Positions 21,357-30,328 of a DNA stretch of 64,000 nucleotides are shown in pieces. Position numbers and translations under genes: made by a program. Each line of letters opens with the position of its first letter. Position 1 is the stretch's first letter. Origin of the DNA: Photobacterium profundum SS9. Its GTDB lineage: Bacteria > Pseudomonadota > Gammaproteobacteria > Enterobacterales > Vibrionaceae. The stretch spans positions 1 through 64,000 of the forward strand of contig NC_006370.1 of assembly GCF_000196255.1 (NCBI RefSeq). Direction: 5' to 3'. The notes below the pieces were generated by a model that saw nothing but the letters and a program-made list of their open reading frames with translations, did not search any database and was not told the DNA's origin.

Positions 21357-22795
21357 TGGTAAATGAGTGGCAAGTATTGATGTTCCAACCGCAAAACCCT
21401 GCGCTTGAACAAGCCTTATCTGCTGGTAAAACAAAGGGTTACCATTTAACTCGCACGACCAACGTGTTCGATTGCCTGAATCTGGTGGCTCAAAAAGAGT
21501 GGGACTTATTGCTCTTACCGGCTAGCTTGAGTGACGGTACTGAAGCCGCTGACATGATTAAATTGTTTCAGCGTCATGGGTATCATGGCGCCGTTGTCGT
21601 GCTGTCTGAACTTCAACATGCTGCGGAAGTTACTCGAGCCTTGCAACAAGGAGCGATGGATTACCTGTTGATCCCTTTTGGTCATACTCATTTAGCGCAA
21701 CTTGTCCAACGTTTGGTACAGACACAGCAGCAACAAAACATGGTTGCTGAATCTTGCAAAAGTAAGCAGATGTTTCAATTGGCACAACGTGTTGCACAGA
21801 CGGATGCCTCTGTTCTGATCACTGGTGAAAGTGGTAGTGGCAAAGAAGTATTGGCACAGTTTATTCATGACTCATCTCCGCGTGCAGCAGGGCCGTTTAT
21901 TGCCATCAATTGCGCTGCTATTCCAGAATCGATGATTGAATCAATTTTATTTGGCCATACCAAAGGGGCATTTACCGGAGCCACTTCAGCACAGGCGGGT
22001 AAATTAGAGGTTGCCAATGGCGGTACTCTTTTACTGGATGAAATCGGTGAGTTGCCACTTGCTCTGCAAACCAAATTATTAAGGGTGTTGCAGGAACGTG
22101 AAGTTGAGCGTTTAGGCAGTCATCAAAAAATTAAGCTAGATATCCATGTGCTAGCTGCAACCAATCAAGACTTAGAAAAAGCCATTGCCGCTGGTCGTTT
22201 CCGGGCTGATCTGTATTACCGTCTGAATGTTTTTCCTCTTCACTGCGCGTCATTGAAAGATCGCCGAGACGACATTATTCCGTTAGCAAATAACTTACTT
22301 CGTCGTCATATGCCGCCAGGGCAAGCGAGCACGGAGTTTACCAAAGCCGCCCAAAAGGTATTGTGTAGCTACGATTGGCCGGGCAATGTCCGCGAACTGG
22401 AAAATGTTATTCAGCGCGCCTTAGTCATGAGCCGTGGTTGTTTGATCCGTGAAGAAGATTTGATGTTACCAACGTTCGAAAATATAACGAGTGAGCGGAT
22501 CACGGGCGTGCCGACATCAGCTTCATTGAGTGTGGTAAGGCCTACTCGCAAGTCAATGACCTCTAGCACTAAGCCCGACTTACAAAAAAGCCGTAAGCTT
22601 GCTGAATTTGACACTATCATTGAGACTTTGCGTCGTTTTGATGGTCATCGCAGCAAGACGGCAGAAGAGCTGGGCGTATCAACCCGGGCACTACGCTATA
22701 AAATTCAAACCATGCGCGAGCAAGGGCTGGATATCGAAAAAATCCTAACGGGGCAAAATGCAAATTTAGTCCCAACAAACTTTAATTTTTCCTAA
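21356..22795 (+). CDS. lafK: LafK, sigma54-dependent activator of lateral flagellar genes
   Basis: 479 residues. An N-terminal receiver-like domain (1-120) is followed by an AAA+ sigma54-activator domain with Walker A GESGSGKE (157-164), GAFTGA (204-209, the sigma54 contact loop) and Walker [11 protein letters not shown], and a Fis-type helix-turn-helix ([20 protein letters not shown]). The receiver-like domain has Pro55 where the phospho-accepting Asp should be and Ile106 in place of the conserved Lys (DYLLIPF). It is thus likely phosphorylation-independent, like FlrA/FleQ. Known LafK proteins switch on the early lateral genes. Co-transcribed with motY and followed by fliE. Confidence 0.93.
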   Translation: MVNEWQVLMFQPQNPALEQALSAGKTKGYHLTRTTNVFDCLNLVAQKEWDLLLLPASLSDGTEAADMIKLFQRHGYHGAVVVLSELQHAAEVTRALQQGAMDYLLIPFGHTHLAQLVQRLVQTQQQQNMVAESCKSKQMFQLAQRVAQTDASVLITGESGSGKEVLAQFIHDSSPRAAGPFIAINCAAIPESMIESILFGHTKGAFTGATSAQAGKLEVANGGTLLLDEIGELPLALQTKLLRVLQEREVERLGSHQKIKLDIHVLAATNQDLEKAIAAGRFRADLYYRLNVFPLHCASLKDRRDDIIPLANNLLRRHMPPGQASTEFTKAAQKVLCSYDWPGNVRELENVIQRALVMSRGCLIREEDLMLPTFENITSERITGVPTSASLSVVRPTRKSMTSSTKPDLQKSRKLAEFDTIIETLRRFDGHRSKTAEELGVSTRALRYKIQTMREQGLDIEKILTGQNANLVPTNFNFS

Positions 22796-22815
22796 CCGTT
22801 ATTACGAGAGCTGTC

Positions 22816-23160
22816 ATGCAAGATAATGTGATGAGCATGAATCTGCCATTAAGTCAGATGAGCGAAATTCAAGCGCAAATGAAAACGCTAGAACCTATTC
22901 AGATCGCCCCAAACCCAATGACGGTTAATCAAGCGAACTCTGTCAATTTTACCGATGTTATTTCTCAGACACTCAATAATGTCGATCTGCAAGGCAAAGA
23001 AGCATCGGCTTTAATGACCGCGGTAGATACGGGCAAAAGTGATGATTTGGTTGGTGCTATGGTTGCCAGTCAAAAAGCGAGCCTCTCTTTTTCTGCTCTT
23101 GTGCAAGTACGAAACAAGCTGCTAACCGCCTATGACGATGTCATGAAAATGCCAGTTTAA
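22816..23160 (+). CDS. fliE: Lateral flagellar rod adaptor FliE
   Basis: 114 residues. The C-terminal two-thirds hold the FliE signature (FTDVISQTLNNVDLQGKEASALMTAVDTGKSDDLVGAMVASQKASLSFSALVQVRNKLLTAYDDVMKMPV in summary: helical, Asn/Gln-rich, ending DVMKMPV). FliE joins the MS-ring to the proximal rod and is exported. It lies 21 bases after lafK and 13 before fliF, so it starts the fliEFGHIJ block. Confidence 0.92.
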   Translation: MQDNVMSMNLPLSQMSEIQAQMKTLEPIQIAPNPMTVNQANSVNFTDVISQTLNNVDLQGKEASALMTAVDTGKSDDLVGAMVASQKASLSFSALVQVRNKLLTAYDDVMKMPV

Positions 23161-23173
23161 TGGGAACATTTAA

Positions 23174-24856
23174 GTGACTGAATTAATGAAACAACGGCTG
23201 TCGAATATGGCGAGTCCTTCTGCGATGGGACGACTGCTTACGGGCACTCGGCTTATTGTGCTATTAGGCCTTATTGCTGCGTTAGTGACAACCGCCGTAG
23301 TGATTGGTTTGTGGCAAGGTAATAGCCAGTACCGTCCATTGTATGGCGAACAAGAAAAATTTGACCGTAGTCAGGTGATTTCAGTTCTTGAGCAACAAGG
23401 AATGGATTACTACATCGAGCCTCAGCAAGGCAACGTGATGGTTGATCGCGATAGTGTAGGTAAAGCGCGTTTAGCACTAGCAGCGGCAGGTATTGAAGCC
23501 CAATTACCTGCTGGGCTTGACATTTTATCGCAAGATTCAAGTTTAGGAACCAGTCAGTTTATTGAAAGTGCCCGTTACCGCCATGGTTTAGAAGGCGAGC
23601 TGGCATTGAGCATTATGGCGCTTGATGCCATCAGCAATGTGCGTGTTCATCTGGCTATTCCTAAGAAAACCTTATTTGTGCGCCGAGAGAAAGAGCAGCC
23701 ATCGGCATCGGTTGTTTTATCGTTAAGTTCGGGGCGTGAACTGACGACCGAGCAAGTGACTGCCATTGTTAATTTAGTGGCAGGCAGTGTGCCTGATTTA
23801 AATGCTGAACGAGTGAATGTTATCGATCAGAAAGGCCGGTTATTGTCATCGGTGATTAACCGCGAGGGTAAGCATAGCCGTAACAGCAGCAGTTATTTGG
23901 AATACGTCCAAAAGCTAGAACAAAGCTATATCAAACGTGCGGCGCGCATGCTGCGACCAATGGTGGGTATTGATAACTTCCAAGTGGAAGTGGCTGCCGA
24001 TATTAATTATGACCGCACTGAAGCAACAGAAGAAAGCTATGCGCCTGATGGTTCGGTTCGCAATGAATTTAGCACAATAGATCGTCGTATCGGCAAAGCG
24101 GCCCAAGGTGTGCCTGGTGCATTAAGTAACCGTCCACCGGAAGATGGGGAAGAGGAAGATCCAAATGCTGGTAATGAACGCAGTGAATCATCCCGTGATT
24201 ACGCCTTAGATCGCGTACTTAAACATACCCTATACCAGCAAGGACAGGTGAAGAGTTTAAGCGTCTCTATCTTATTGAATGGTCAGCCAGATACCTTTCC
24301 TCCAGAGCAACTGGCAAACATCAAGCAAATGTTAGCTGATGCGATTGGGATCAATGAAGTACGTGGCGATCAGTTCAGTATCTTGGTCTACCCATTCACC
24401 AAAGCAGAAGCCAACTTATTGGCTGACGAGCCAGTATGGTGGATGCAGTTAATCTGGTTAGATTACTTACGCTATATATTATCTGCCGTTGTGGCATTGG
24501 TGATTTTGTTAGTGCTTGTACGTCCAGCGATTCGTCAGCTGTCTGGCAGTAACAAGTCGACAGCATTAACAGCACCTAATGATAAGTTAGTCGCCATCAC
24601 GGGTGAATCAGTCAGTGAAAATACAGCGCTGAACAATGATACTAGCCCAGAAATTGAAGCTGTACCCGCGACCGAAAAAACAGAAACCACAAGCTTAAGC
24701 TCGGTTGTAACGAGTGAAAATTATCTAGAATTGCCAAGCCCTGAAACGGGGTTAGAAGTGCAATCATCTTACCTTCAGATGTTATCTGAAAAAGAACCAG
24801 AGCGTGTTGCTCACGTCGTAAAACAATGGATTACGCCCAAAGATGATGACAAATGA
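23174..24856 (+). CDS. fliF: Lateral flagellar MS-ring protein FliF
   Basis: 560 residues from a GTG start with GGGA upstream. Two membrane helices (about 26-46 and 430-450) flank a large periplasmic region with ring-building motifs (RYRHGLEGELALSIMALDAISNVRVHLAIPK). The cytoplasmic C-terminus (LQMLSEKEPERVAHVVKQWI) binds FliG. It forms the inner-membrane MS-ring on which the motor is built. Its end overlaps fliG by 14 bases. Confidence 0.95.
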   Translation: MTELMKQRLSNMASPSAMGRLLTGTRLIVLLGLIAALVTTAVVIGLWQGNSQYRPLYGEQEKFDRSQVISVLEQQGMDYYIEPQQGNVMVDRDSVGKARLALAAAGIEAQLPAGLDILSQDSSLGTSQFIESARYRHGLEGELALSIMALDAISNVRVHLAIPKKTLFVRREKEQPSASVVLSLSSGRELTTEQVTAIVNLVAGSVPDLNAERVNVIDQKGRLLSSVINREGKHSRNSSSYLEYVQKLEQSYIKRAARMLRPMVGIDNFQVEVAADINYDRTEATEESYAPDGSVRNEFSTIDRRIGKAAQGVPGALSNRPPEDGEEEDPNAGNERSESSRDYALDRVLKHTLYQQGQVKSLSVSILLNGQPDTFPPEQLANIKQMLADAIGINEVRGDQFSILVYPFTKAEANLLADEPVWWMQLIWLDYLRYILSAVVALVILLVLVRPAIRQLSGSNKSTALTAPNDKLVAITGESVSENTALNNDTSPEIEAVPATEKTETTSLSSVVTSENYLELPSPETGLEVQSSYLQMLSEKEPERVAHVVKQWITPKDDDK

Positions 24857-25850
24857 GAATAACCTGAACATTGAGCAAGCTGCGATCCTATTGTTGAGCA
24901 TGGGTGAAAATGCGGCAGCTAATGTCTTAAAACAACTTGATCGCGAGCAAGTGCGCCAACTATCGATTGTTATGGCGGGTATTCCTGCGGTGAAAAAAGA
25001 TCAGGCTGAACAAGTTTTCCAGCGTTTTTTTACTGACTTTCAAAGTGAATCCGGTATTTCAGGTGCTTCGCGTTCCTACCTTGAGCGAACGTTAAACAAG
25101 GCGTTAGGTCAATCATTATCTCAGCCATTGCTGGATTCGATCTATGGCGATTCATTGAAGCATAACTTGCAACGTTTGCAGTGGTTAGAGCCTGCAAAAT
25201 TAGCGGAATTGATCTCCGGTGAACACCCACAGATGCAAGCTGTTTTTCTTGCTTATTTAGATCCTGACGTTGCCACTAATCTGCTGGACAGATTGCCCCC
25301 AGAGAACCTTGATGACTTGCTATACCGCTTAGCGAACCTGAAAGAAATTCACCCTAATATGATTGACGAAGTTCATGTCTTATTAGAGAAGTTCTTAGCG
25401 CAGGTTGGGCAGCAAAATAGTACGATTGTTGATGGTTCACAGAAAGCGAGTGAAATCATCAACCGCCTGAAAGGTGAGCAAAGCCAGAAAGTAATGACTG
25501 GGCTAAAAGCACTTGATCCTGAATTGGTTGCGAAGCTTGAATCGCAAATGTACAACTTCAGTATCTTGGTTCGCCAGACGGAAGAAACCCTTGAGCGCTT
25601 GGTTGAAGAAGTCGATCAAGAACTATTGGCAACGGCATTGAAAGGTTGCGAGCAAGCACTGCAAGATAAAATTTTCGCCACCATGCCAAAACGTGCCGCA
25701 CAATACTTACGTGAAGCAATGGAAGGCAAAGGCCGTGTGCGTCTTAGTGCGGTGGAAGATGCGAGAGAGCAACTTATTATTGCATTGCGTCAGCTGGCTG
25801 AAGCTGGTGAGGTTGAATTACAACTATTTAGCGAACCTGTTGTGGAGTAG
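24843..25850 (+). CDS. fliG: Lateral flagellar switch protein FliG
   Basis: 335 residues. It has the N-terminal FliF-binding domain (NIEQAAILLLSMGENAAANVLKQLDRE), the middle domain with the EHPQ motif (ISGEHPQMQAVFLAYLDP) and the C-terminal torque helix with alternating charges (LKGCEQALQDKIFATMPKRAAQYLREAMEGKGRVRLSAVEDAREQL summarised: charged residues facing the stator). It transmits torque from the stator. It is translationally coupled to fliF by a 14-base overlap. Confidence 0.95.
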   Translation: MMTNENNLNIEQAAILLLSMGENAAANVLKQLDREQVRQLSIVMAGIPAVKKDQAEQVFQRFFTDFQSESGISGASRSYLERTLNKALGQSLSQPLLDSIYGDSLKHNLQRLQWLEPAKLAELISGEHPQMQAVFLAYLDPDVATNLLDRLPPENLDDLLYRLANLKEIHPNMIDEVHVLLEKFLAQVGQQNSTIVDGSQKASEIINRLKGEQSQKVMTGLKALDPELVAKLESQMYNFSILVRQTEETLERLVEEVDQELLATALKGCEQALQDKIFATMPKRAAQYLREAMEGKGRVRLSAVEDAREQLIIALRQLAEAGEVELQLFSEPVVE

Positions 25851-25852
25851 TT

Positions 25853-26554
25853 ATGAAGAAACCAGCAATGAATATTATTCATCCGCAATCGGGCCAATAT
25901 CGCTCGTATCATTTTCCACCATTAGTTGAGCCGGAAGAAGATCTGTTTGGTGATGAAGGTGGTGGTTCATATCAAGATGAATTTCATAATGGCTTTCAAG
26001 AAGGTCAACAAAAAGGTCATGAACAGGGCTATCAAGAAGGATTAGCACAGGGGCTGCAAGCGGGTCAGCAGCAAGGTATCGAGCAGGGACGCCAGCAAGG
26101 TGCCCGTGAAGGTGTCGAGCAAGTCAGGCAGGAAATAGGTGGAACAGTGAGTTCAGTGGATGGCCTAATGCAGCAGGTTCAGCAGGTATTTCATCAACAT
26201 GTTCGTCTGCAAAGCGAAATGATTTGTGATTTGGTGCAGAAGGTTGCTCGTCAGGTTATTCGCGCTGAACTGACCTTAAAACCAAGTCAGATGGTGCATT
26301 TAATTGAAGAAACCCTCGCGCAAATGCCAGAACAAAAGCCAGATCTTGTGATTTACCTTAACCCCCAAGATTGCCAACGATTGGTTGATTTAGTGCCTGA
26401 GCACGTTGCAACTTGGAACTTAACCCCAGATGATAGTCTCGCCATCGGTAGTTGCCGTGTGGTGACGAATGATTCTGAAGCCTTTTCTGATAGTGAAGAG
26501 CGTCTAGAGGCGTGTATGGACTCAGTTAAAGATAACTTGTTAACTAATGCGTGA
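25853..26554 (+). CDS. fliH: Lateral flagellar export ATPase regulator FliH
   Basis: 233 residues. It has the typical Gly/Gln-rich GxxxG helix (EGQQKGHEQGYQEG and on to about residue 85) followed by a globular C-terminal domain. It binds and restrains the FliI ATPase and links it to the C-ring. The start lies two bases after the fliG stop and the end overlaps fliI by eight bases. Confidence 0.92.
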   Translation: MKKPAMNIIHPQSGQYRSYHFPPLVEPEEDLFGDEGGGSYQDEFHNGFQEGQQKGHEQGYQEGLAQGLQAGQQQGIEQGRQQGAREGVEQVRQEIGGTVSSVDGLMQQVQQVFHQHVRLQSEMICDLVQKVARQVIRAELTLKPSQMVHLIEETLAQMPEQKPDLVIYLNPQDCQRLVDLVPEHVATWNLTPDDSLAIGSCRVVTNDSEAFSDSEERLEACMDSVKDNLLTNA

Positions 26555-27887
26555 TTTATTCCAAGAGCTAAATGCTCGCCTATCTTTAGCTGTTGAGCAT
26601 GTGCCTGATGTGCCTATCGCCCGAACCTACGGGCGATTAACACGCATGGCTGGGTTAACATTGGAAGCGGTTGGTTGCCGTTTATGTACTGGTCAACGTT
26701 GTATGATTGAAACCGATCATGGCACCTTAGTGGAAGCTGAAGTAGTTGGTTTTGATCGTAATGCATCGGTATTAATGCCGATCCGCCATACCACCGGGTT
26801 ACGCCCTGGTAGCCGAGTATTTCCATTACACGGTGACAGCAAAATTAACGTTGGTTATAGCATGCTTGGCCGAGTCTTAAATGGCTTAGGTGAGCCATTA
26901 GATAGTCGTGGACCCATTACTGCCGATCAGCGGATAAATCTGCAAGGTGAAACGATTAATCCATTACAACGCTTACCTATTTCAACTCAGTTGGATGTTG
27001 GTGTCCGTGTCATTAACAGCATGCTCAGCGTAGGCAAAGGCCAACGCATGGGGTTGTTTGCCGGCAGTGGTGTCGGTAAGAGTGTGCTGTTGGGCATGAT
27101 GACCCGCAACACCACCGCAGAAATTACCGTGGTTGGGTTAATCGGTGAGCGTGGTCGAGAAGTGCGGGAATTTATTGAGCATTCCTTGGGCCCTGAAGGG
27201 ATGAAGAATGCGGTCGTGATAGCATCGCCTGCCGATGATCCACCATTAATGCGTTTACGTGCCTCAATGCTTTGTCATCGTATTGCCGAGTTTTTCCGCG
27301 ACCAAGGCCATGATGTGTTGTTGCTAATGGATTCGTTAACCCGTTATGCCCAAGCTCAGCGTGAGATCGCCTTGGCTGTTGGTGAGCCACCCGCAACCAA
27401 AGGGTATCCGCCATCGGTATTTAGTATGTTGCCACAACTTGTCGAGCGAGCAGGCAATGGTGCCACGGAAAAAGGCTCTATTACTGCGTTTTATACCGTG
27501 CTATCAGAAGGCGATGATCAGCAAGACCCGATAGCTGATGCAGCCCGAGCTATTTTGGACGGTCATATCGTATTGAACCGTGAATTAGCCGAACAAGGTC
27601 ATTACCCTGCAATCGATATTGAACAATCAATCAGTCGAGCAATGCCGCAAGTCGTTACTCCTGAGCAGTTACAAAAAGCGCAACAAGTAAAGCAGTTGTA
27701 TGCCCGTTATCGCCAGGTACAAGATTTGATATCGCTGGGCGGATACCAGCAAGGGCAAGATCAAAACCTCGATATGGCGGTACATTATTATCCTGAAATT
27801 TGTGATTTCTTGCAGCAAGGGATGAACGAACGGGTACTTTTGGCTGATAGTCAGCAGCAATTAATGCAATTGACTGGCGGGCAATAA
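26547..27887 (+). CDS. fliI: Lateral flagellar export ATPase FliI
   Basis: 446 residues, related to the F1 beta subunit. Walker A is GLFAGSGVGKSVLLGMM (around 168-184), the catalytic region is VVGLIGERGREVREFIEH, and Walker B is VLLLMDSLTRYAQAQREIALAVGEPP. It energises loading of export substrates with chaperones. It overlaps fliH by eight bases and precedes fliJ by three. Confidence 0.96.
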   Translation: MRDLFQELNARLSLAVEHVPDVPIARTYGRLTRMAGLTLEAVGCRLCTGQRCMIETDHGTLVEAEVVGFDRNASVLMPIRHTTGLRPGSRVFPLHGDSKINVGYSMLGRVLNGLGEPLDSRGPITADQRINLQGETINPLQRLPISTQLDVGVRVINSMLSVGKGQRMGLFAGSGVGKSVLLGMMTRNTTAEITVVGLIGERGREVREFIEHSLGPEGMKNAVVIASPADDPPLMRLRASMLCHRIAEFFRDQGHDVLLLMDSLTRYAQAQREIALAVGEPPATKGYPPSVFSMLPQLVERAGNGATEKGSITAFYTVLSEGDDQQDPIADAARAILDGHIVLNRELAEQGHYPAIDIEQSISRAMPQVVTPEQLQKAQQVKQLYARYRQVQDLISLGGYQQGQDQNLDMAVHYYPEICDFLQQGMNERVLLADSQQQLMQLTGGQ

Positions 27888-27890
27888 CCG

Positions 27891-28325
27891 ATGATGAAGC
27901 GGGTCAAAATAGTTCAAAGTTGGCGTGATCAACAGCAGCGAAAATTTGACGAGTTGCAACAGCAACAGGGACAGATCAATCAGCAAATGAATGCCCATCA
28001 GCAACGTTTAACCCTGTTAGAAGATCTGTCGGGGCAGTATTCTGTCGCCAGTGGTAGTCAGGCTTCGGCTTTATTATTGAAAGGCATAGGCCGGTTCCGG
28101 CATCAACTCGATAACCTGACTAACCTTCAGCGTCAAGAGCTTGCGTTATCGCAGGTTGAATTGCGCAGTATGAATGAGCGCTTGGTCAAGCAGCATTGCC
28201 AAGTTCAAATGGGCAATAAGATCATTGATAAGCGGTTAACAAAAATTCAAAATCAGCGTGATAAGCAAGAGCAAAAAGTGCTCGATGAATTATCGATAAT
28301 CCGCTTCTTTCACCGCCGCTCTTGA
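27891..28325 (+). CDS. fliJ: Lateral flagellar export chaperone FliJ
   Basis: 144 residues, mostly coiled-coil and Gln/Lys/Arg-rich, as expected of the FliJ stalk that sits in the FliI ring. Sequence identity across this family is low, so the call rests on size, coiled coil and position three bases after fliI at the end of the block. It converges on flgN, 31 bases away. Confidence 0.85.
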   Translation: MMKRVKIVQSWRDQQQRKFDELQQQQGQINQQMNAHQQRLTLLEDLSGQYSVASGSQASALLLKGIGRFRHQLDNLTNLQRQELALSQVELRSMNERLVKQHCQVQMGNKIIDKRLTKIQNQRDKQEQKVLDELSIIRFFHRRS

Positions 28326-28356
28326 TCGGTATAGGCAGATGATTCGCACATGAACA

Positions 28357-28791
28357 TTAAATGTTTGGACTATAGCTGTATTGTTGTTGTGGTTTTAGCA
28401 GTTTATCCATCATTTGTTTTTGTTGTGCCAATAAACGGCCATTAGCATTATTCTGCTCTTGGCATTGCAGCGTAACGTCATACAGTTGCTGCCATAATTG
28501 GCGAGCTTGCTGACTATATTGGGTCGGTAAAGCGGCGAGTAAACACTTCATTCCTGCGTCATCGGCTGTCATACCTAATGCGATAAGGTGCTCACCACGG
28601 TGTTGTGCATGGTTATTTAATTGCTGCATTAGCTGCTGTAGTTCGGCGTTGTGCGTTAGCAAGGCTTTACTGTCACTATTTTGTAATAGCAGCTGTTGAT
28701 GTTTCAGTTGTTGAGCCAGCTGTTGATAGCTTTTCACATCCTGTGCCAGCTCAGTGATAAGTGCTTTAACCCGTTCAGCTTGAGTAGCCAT
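28357..28791 (-). CDS. flgN: Lateral flagellar chaperone FlgN
   Basis: 144 residues, helical and Gln-rich, matching the FlgN family of chaperones for the hook-filament junction proteins FlgK and FlgL. It lies 38 bases after flgM on the minus strand, the normal flgM-flgN pair. The call rests largely on neighbourhood and length because FlgN proteins diverge strongly. Confidence 0.82.
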   Translation of the reverse strand: MATQAERVKALITELAQDVKSYQQLAQQLKHQQLLLQNSDSKALLTHNAELQQLMQQLNNHAQHRGEHLIALGMTADDAGMKCLLAALPTQYSQQARQLWQQLYDVTLQCQEQNNANGRLLAQQKQMMDKLLKPQQQYSYSPNI

Positions 28792-28829
28792 GCATTGTTA
28801 CCTTTATTAACGTTTGTATTGTGTCGCTA

Positions 28830-29111
28830 TTATTTGTTGTCTTGGTAAAAGTCGAGCATGCTGCCAGCCAGATCATCAAGGTTAATTGAGACCTTCCCTG
28901 CATTTAGCATTGCTTTCATTTCAGCCACTTTATTCATATCGACATCACTGGTTTTATCCATTGATTCTTTTGCCGACTGTAGCGATTTTAACTCACTGCT
29001 TAGCTCAACCTGCGCGACATTTGAAGTGCTAGGTTTTGCTGTTTTGTTAGTCACTTCCGGTGGTAAAGCCATCGGCTGTGAATGCGATATTTTTCCAATC
29101 ATAGGGTTCAC
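28830..29111 (-). CDS. flgM: Anti-sigma28 factor FlgM (lateral)
   Basis: 93 residues. The C-terminal half (VELSSELKSLQSAKESMDKT through AEMKAMLNAGKVSINLDDLAGSMLDFYQ) has the FlgM pattern of short helices ending in the sigma-binding region. It would hold LafS inactive until it is secreted through the finished hook. It is separated from flgA by a 264-bp palindromic element and followed by flgN. Confidence 0.88.
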   Translation of the reverse strand: MNPMIGKISHSQPMALPPEVTNKTAKPSTSNVAQVELSSELKSLQSAKESMDKTSDVDMNKVAEMKAMLNAGKVSINLDDLAGSMLDFYQDNK

Positions 29112-29198
29112 ATAAAACAGTAGTTGCGGTTATAGAGATAAGAGCGACCAGTGATAGGAACTCTTAAATTATTTTTCATTGTACGAAGAGGGGGAAAT

Positions 29199-29462
29199 AT
29201 ACCCAAACCACCTCAAGATGCGAGATTCAGAGCTTCCTCTGGGAACTCAATTCGAACGAAATGTGTGTAGGAATGGTATTCCCTTTCAAACACATTTTGT
29301 GAAGAAATGATTTTCCAGAGACGCTCCCAAAGGGCGAGTTTCATTGGCTTTTATTCTGTGTTAGCCATTATTTAAATAGAACCACTATTCACTCAAATGG
29401 CTGCCTTGACTAAAAGCCAATGAATTCTCGCTGAACTCTGCATTTTGAGGTGGTTTGGGTAT
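29199..29462. repeat. Structured intergenic element, copy A (MITE-like, multi-hairpin)
   Basis: A 264-bp element with ends ATACCCAAACCACCTCAAG (from 29199) and its near-perfect complement (to 29462), a terminal stem of about 23 bp. Inside are two arms: CTCTGG (29237-29242)/CCAGAG (29315-29320) with AAATGTGT (29259-29266)/ACACATTT (29290-29297); and TTCATTGGCTTTTA (29340-29353)/TAAAAGCCAATGAA (29411-29424) with AGCCATT (29363-29369)/AATGGCT (29396-29402). The conserved GGGCGAG pairs with CTCGC. Copy B at 61010 has the same fold with different bases. It separates flgA from flgM. No ORF is inside. Confidence 0.85.
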
Positions 29463-29469
29463 ACTAGCA

Positions 29470-30231
29470 TCAAAAGTTGGTTCGGACTTTTTGAGGACCC
29501 ACAATGATGGCATAAATTTCTTTTTGGGAAGACAGATTACGGACTCGAATCGAATCACCTTTCACGCCTGACTCCAAGGCTACCCCTTTCATTGTTGCAT
29601 TCATTTTGCCAAATTTAGCCTCAATAAGCACTCCATCATTACGTTGCACGAGTTTCGGCTGTTCGACCATTCTTGGGCTAATGATTTTACCTGCAACAAT
29701 CTTTCGTCGGCTCGTTAGTCCGGTCAGCGCTTGTTTTGAGGTGAAATACCCGTGGCGTAAATATGCCACATTACTACGCTTCATACTGAGCATTAGTGGG
29801 GTGATCTCTTGGTGACGATTTAAGGTCATTTTCGCTACAACTAACTGCCGATAAATCGCCACCTCGGCTTTTGCTCGGGCTTTCCAATAAGTAGGTTTCT
29901 GGCATTCCAATGTGATGGTTAATCGCCCTGCAGGTTGTTGTGGATCGCTCAAGGATTGACTAACCGGAGTATCACAAGCGGGAATATCGGATAGCGGCTG
30001 CAAGGTTATTTTGTAATCTTGGCTACCTAATGTTGCGGCATAACGACGAACATTTTTTTTCAGGTAACGCTTAACCGCGCGTTCGGTCTTGGCGGTTGCT
30101 TCGGTGACTTGCTCGATGTGGTTGGTGGCAGCTTGCACTGTAGACGTGAGGAAACCGCCGCCCATGATTAAGCTTGCAATGAGTACTATTTCCGATCGGA
30201 AGTGACACTTCCGCTTTATTGTTGGCCGCAC
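29470..30231 (-). CDS. flgA: Flagellar P-ring assembly chaperone FlgA (lateral)
   Basis: 253 residues. An N-terminal signal sequence (about 13-34, ending VQAA) directs it to the periplasm. The C-terminal SAF-type domain includes LNRHQEITPLMLSMKRSNVAYL, LTGLTSRRKIVAGKIISPRMVEQPKLVQRNDGV (in part) and VRVRNLSSQKEIYAIIVGP-like ending (DSIRVRNLSSQKEIYAIIVG). It assists P-ring assembly by FlgI. It is transcribed divergently from flgB and its 3' end abuts the structured element at 29199-29462. Confidence 0.92.
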   Translation of the reverse strand: MRPTIKRKCHFRSEIVLIASLIMGGGFLTSTVQAATNHIEQVTEATAKTERAVKRYLKKNVRRYAATLGSQDYKITLQPLSDIPACDTPVSQSLSDPQQPAGRLTITLECQKPTYWKARAKAEVAIYRQLVVAKMTLNRHQEITPLMLSMKRSNVAYLRHGYFTSKQALTGLTSRRKIVAGKIISPRMVEQPKLVQRNDGVLIEAKFGKMNATMKGVALESGVKGDSIRVRNLSSQKEIYAIIVGPQKVRTNF

Positions 30232-30275
30232 GTTTTTTGTACCGTTAAGTTGCTAATATTAAACAAGTAAAGTAT

Positions 30276-30290
30276 TGGCATGATTATTGC
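30276..30290 (+). promoter_or_regulatory. Sigma54 promoter for the flgB operon
   Basis: TGGCA (30276-30280) and TTGC (30287-30290) place GG and GC exactly ten bases apart, matching the -24/-12 consensus TGGCACG-N4-TTGCT at all key positions. It lies about 40 bases upstream of the flgB ATG. LafK is the likely activator, consistent with early-class hook genes. A TTG at 30287 lies within the -12 element and so cannot be the flgB start. Confidence 0.85.
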
Positions 30291-30328
30291 TTTTATTGAT
30301 TGGATTTCACTATCATGCGGTTTGTAGT

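Noticed and set aside
29199..29462. Insertion sequence with terminal inverted repeats
   Set aside because: There is no ORF large enough for a transposase; helices are internal as well as terminal, so it is listed as a structured repeat instead.
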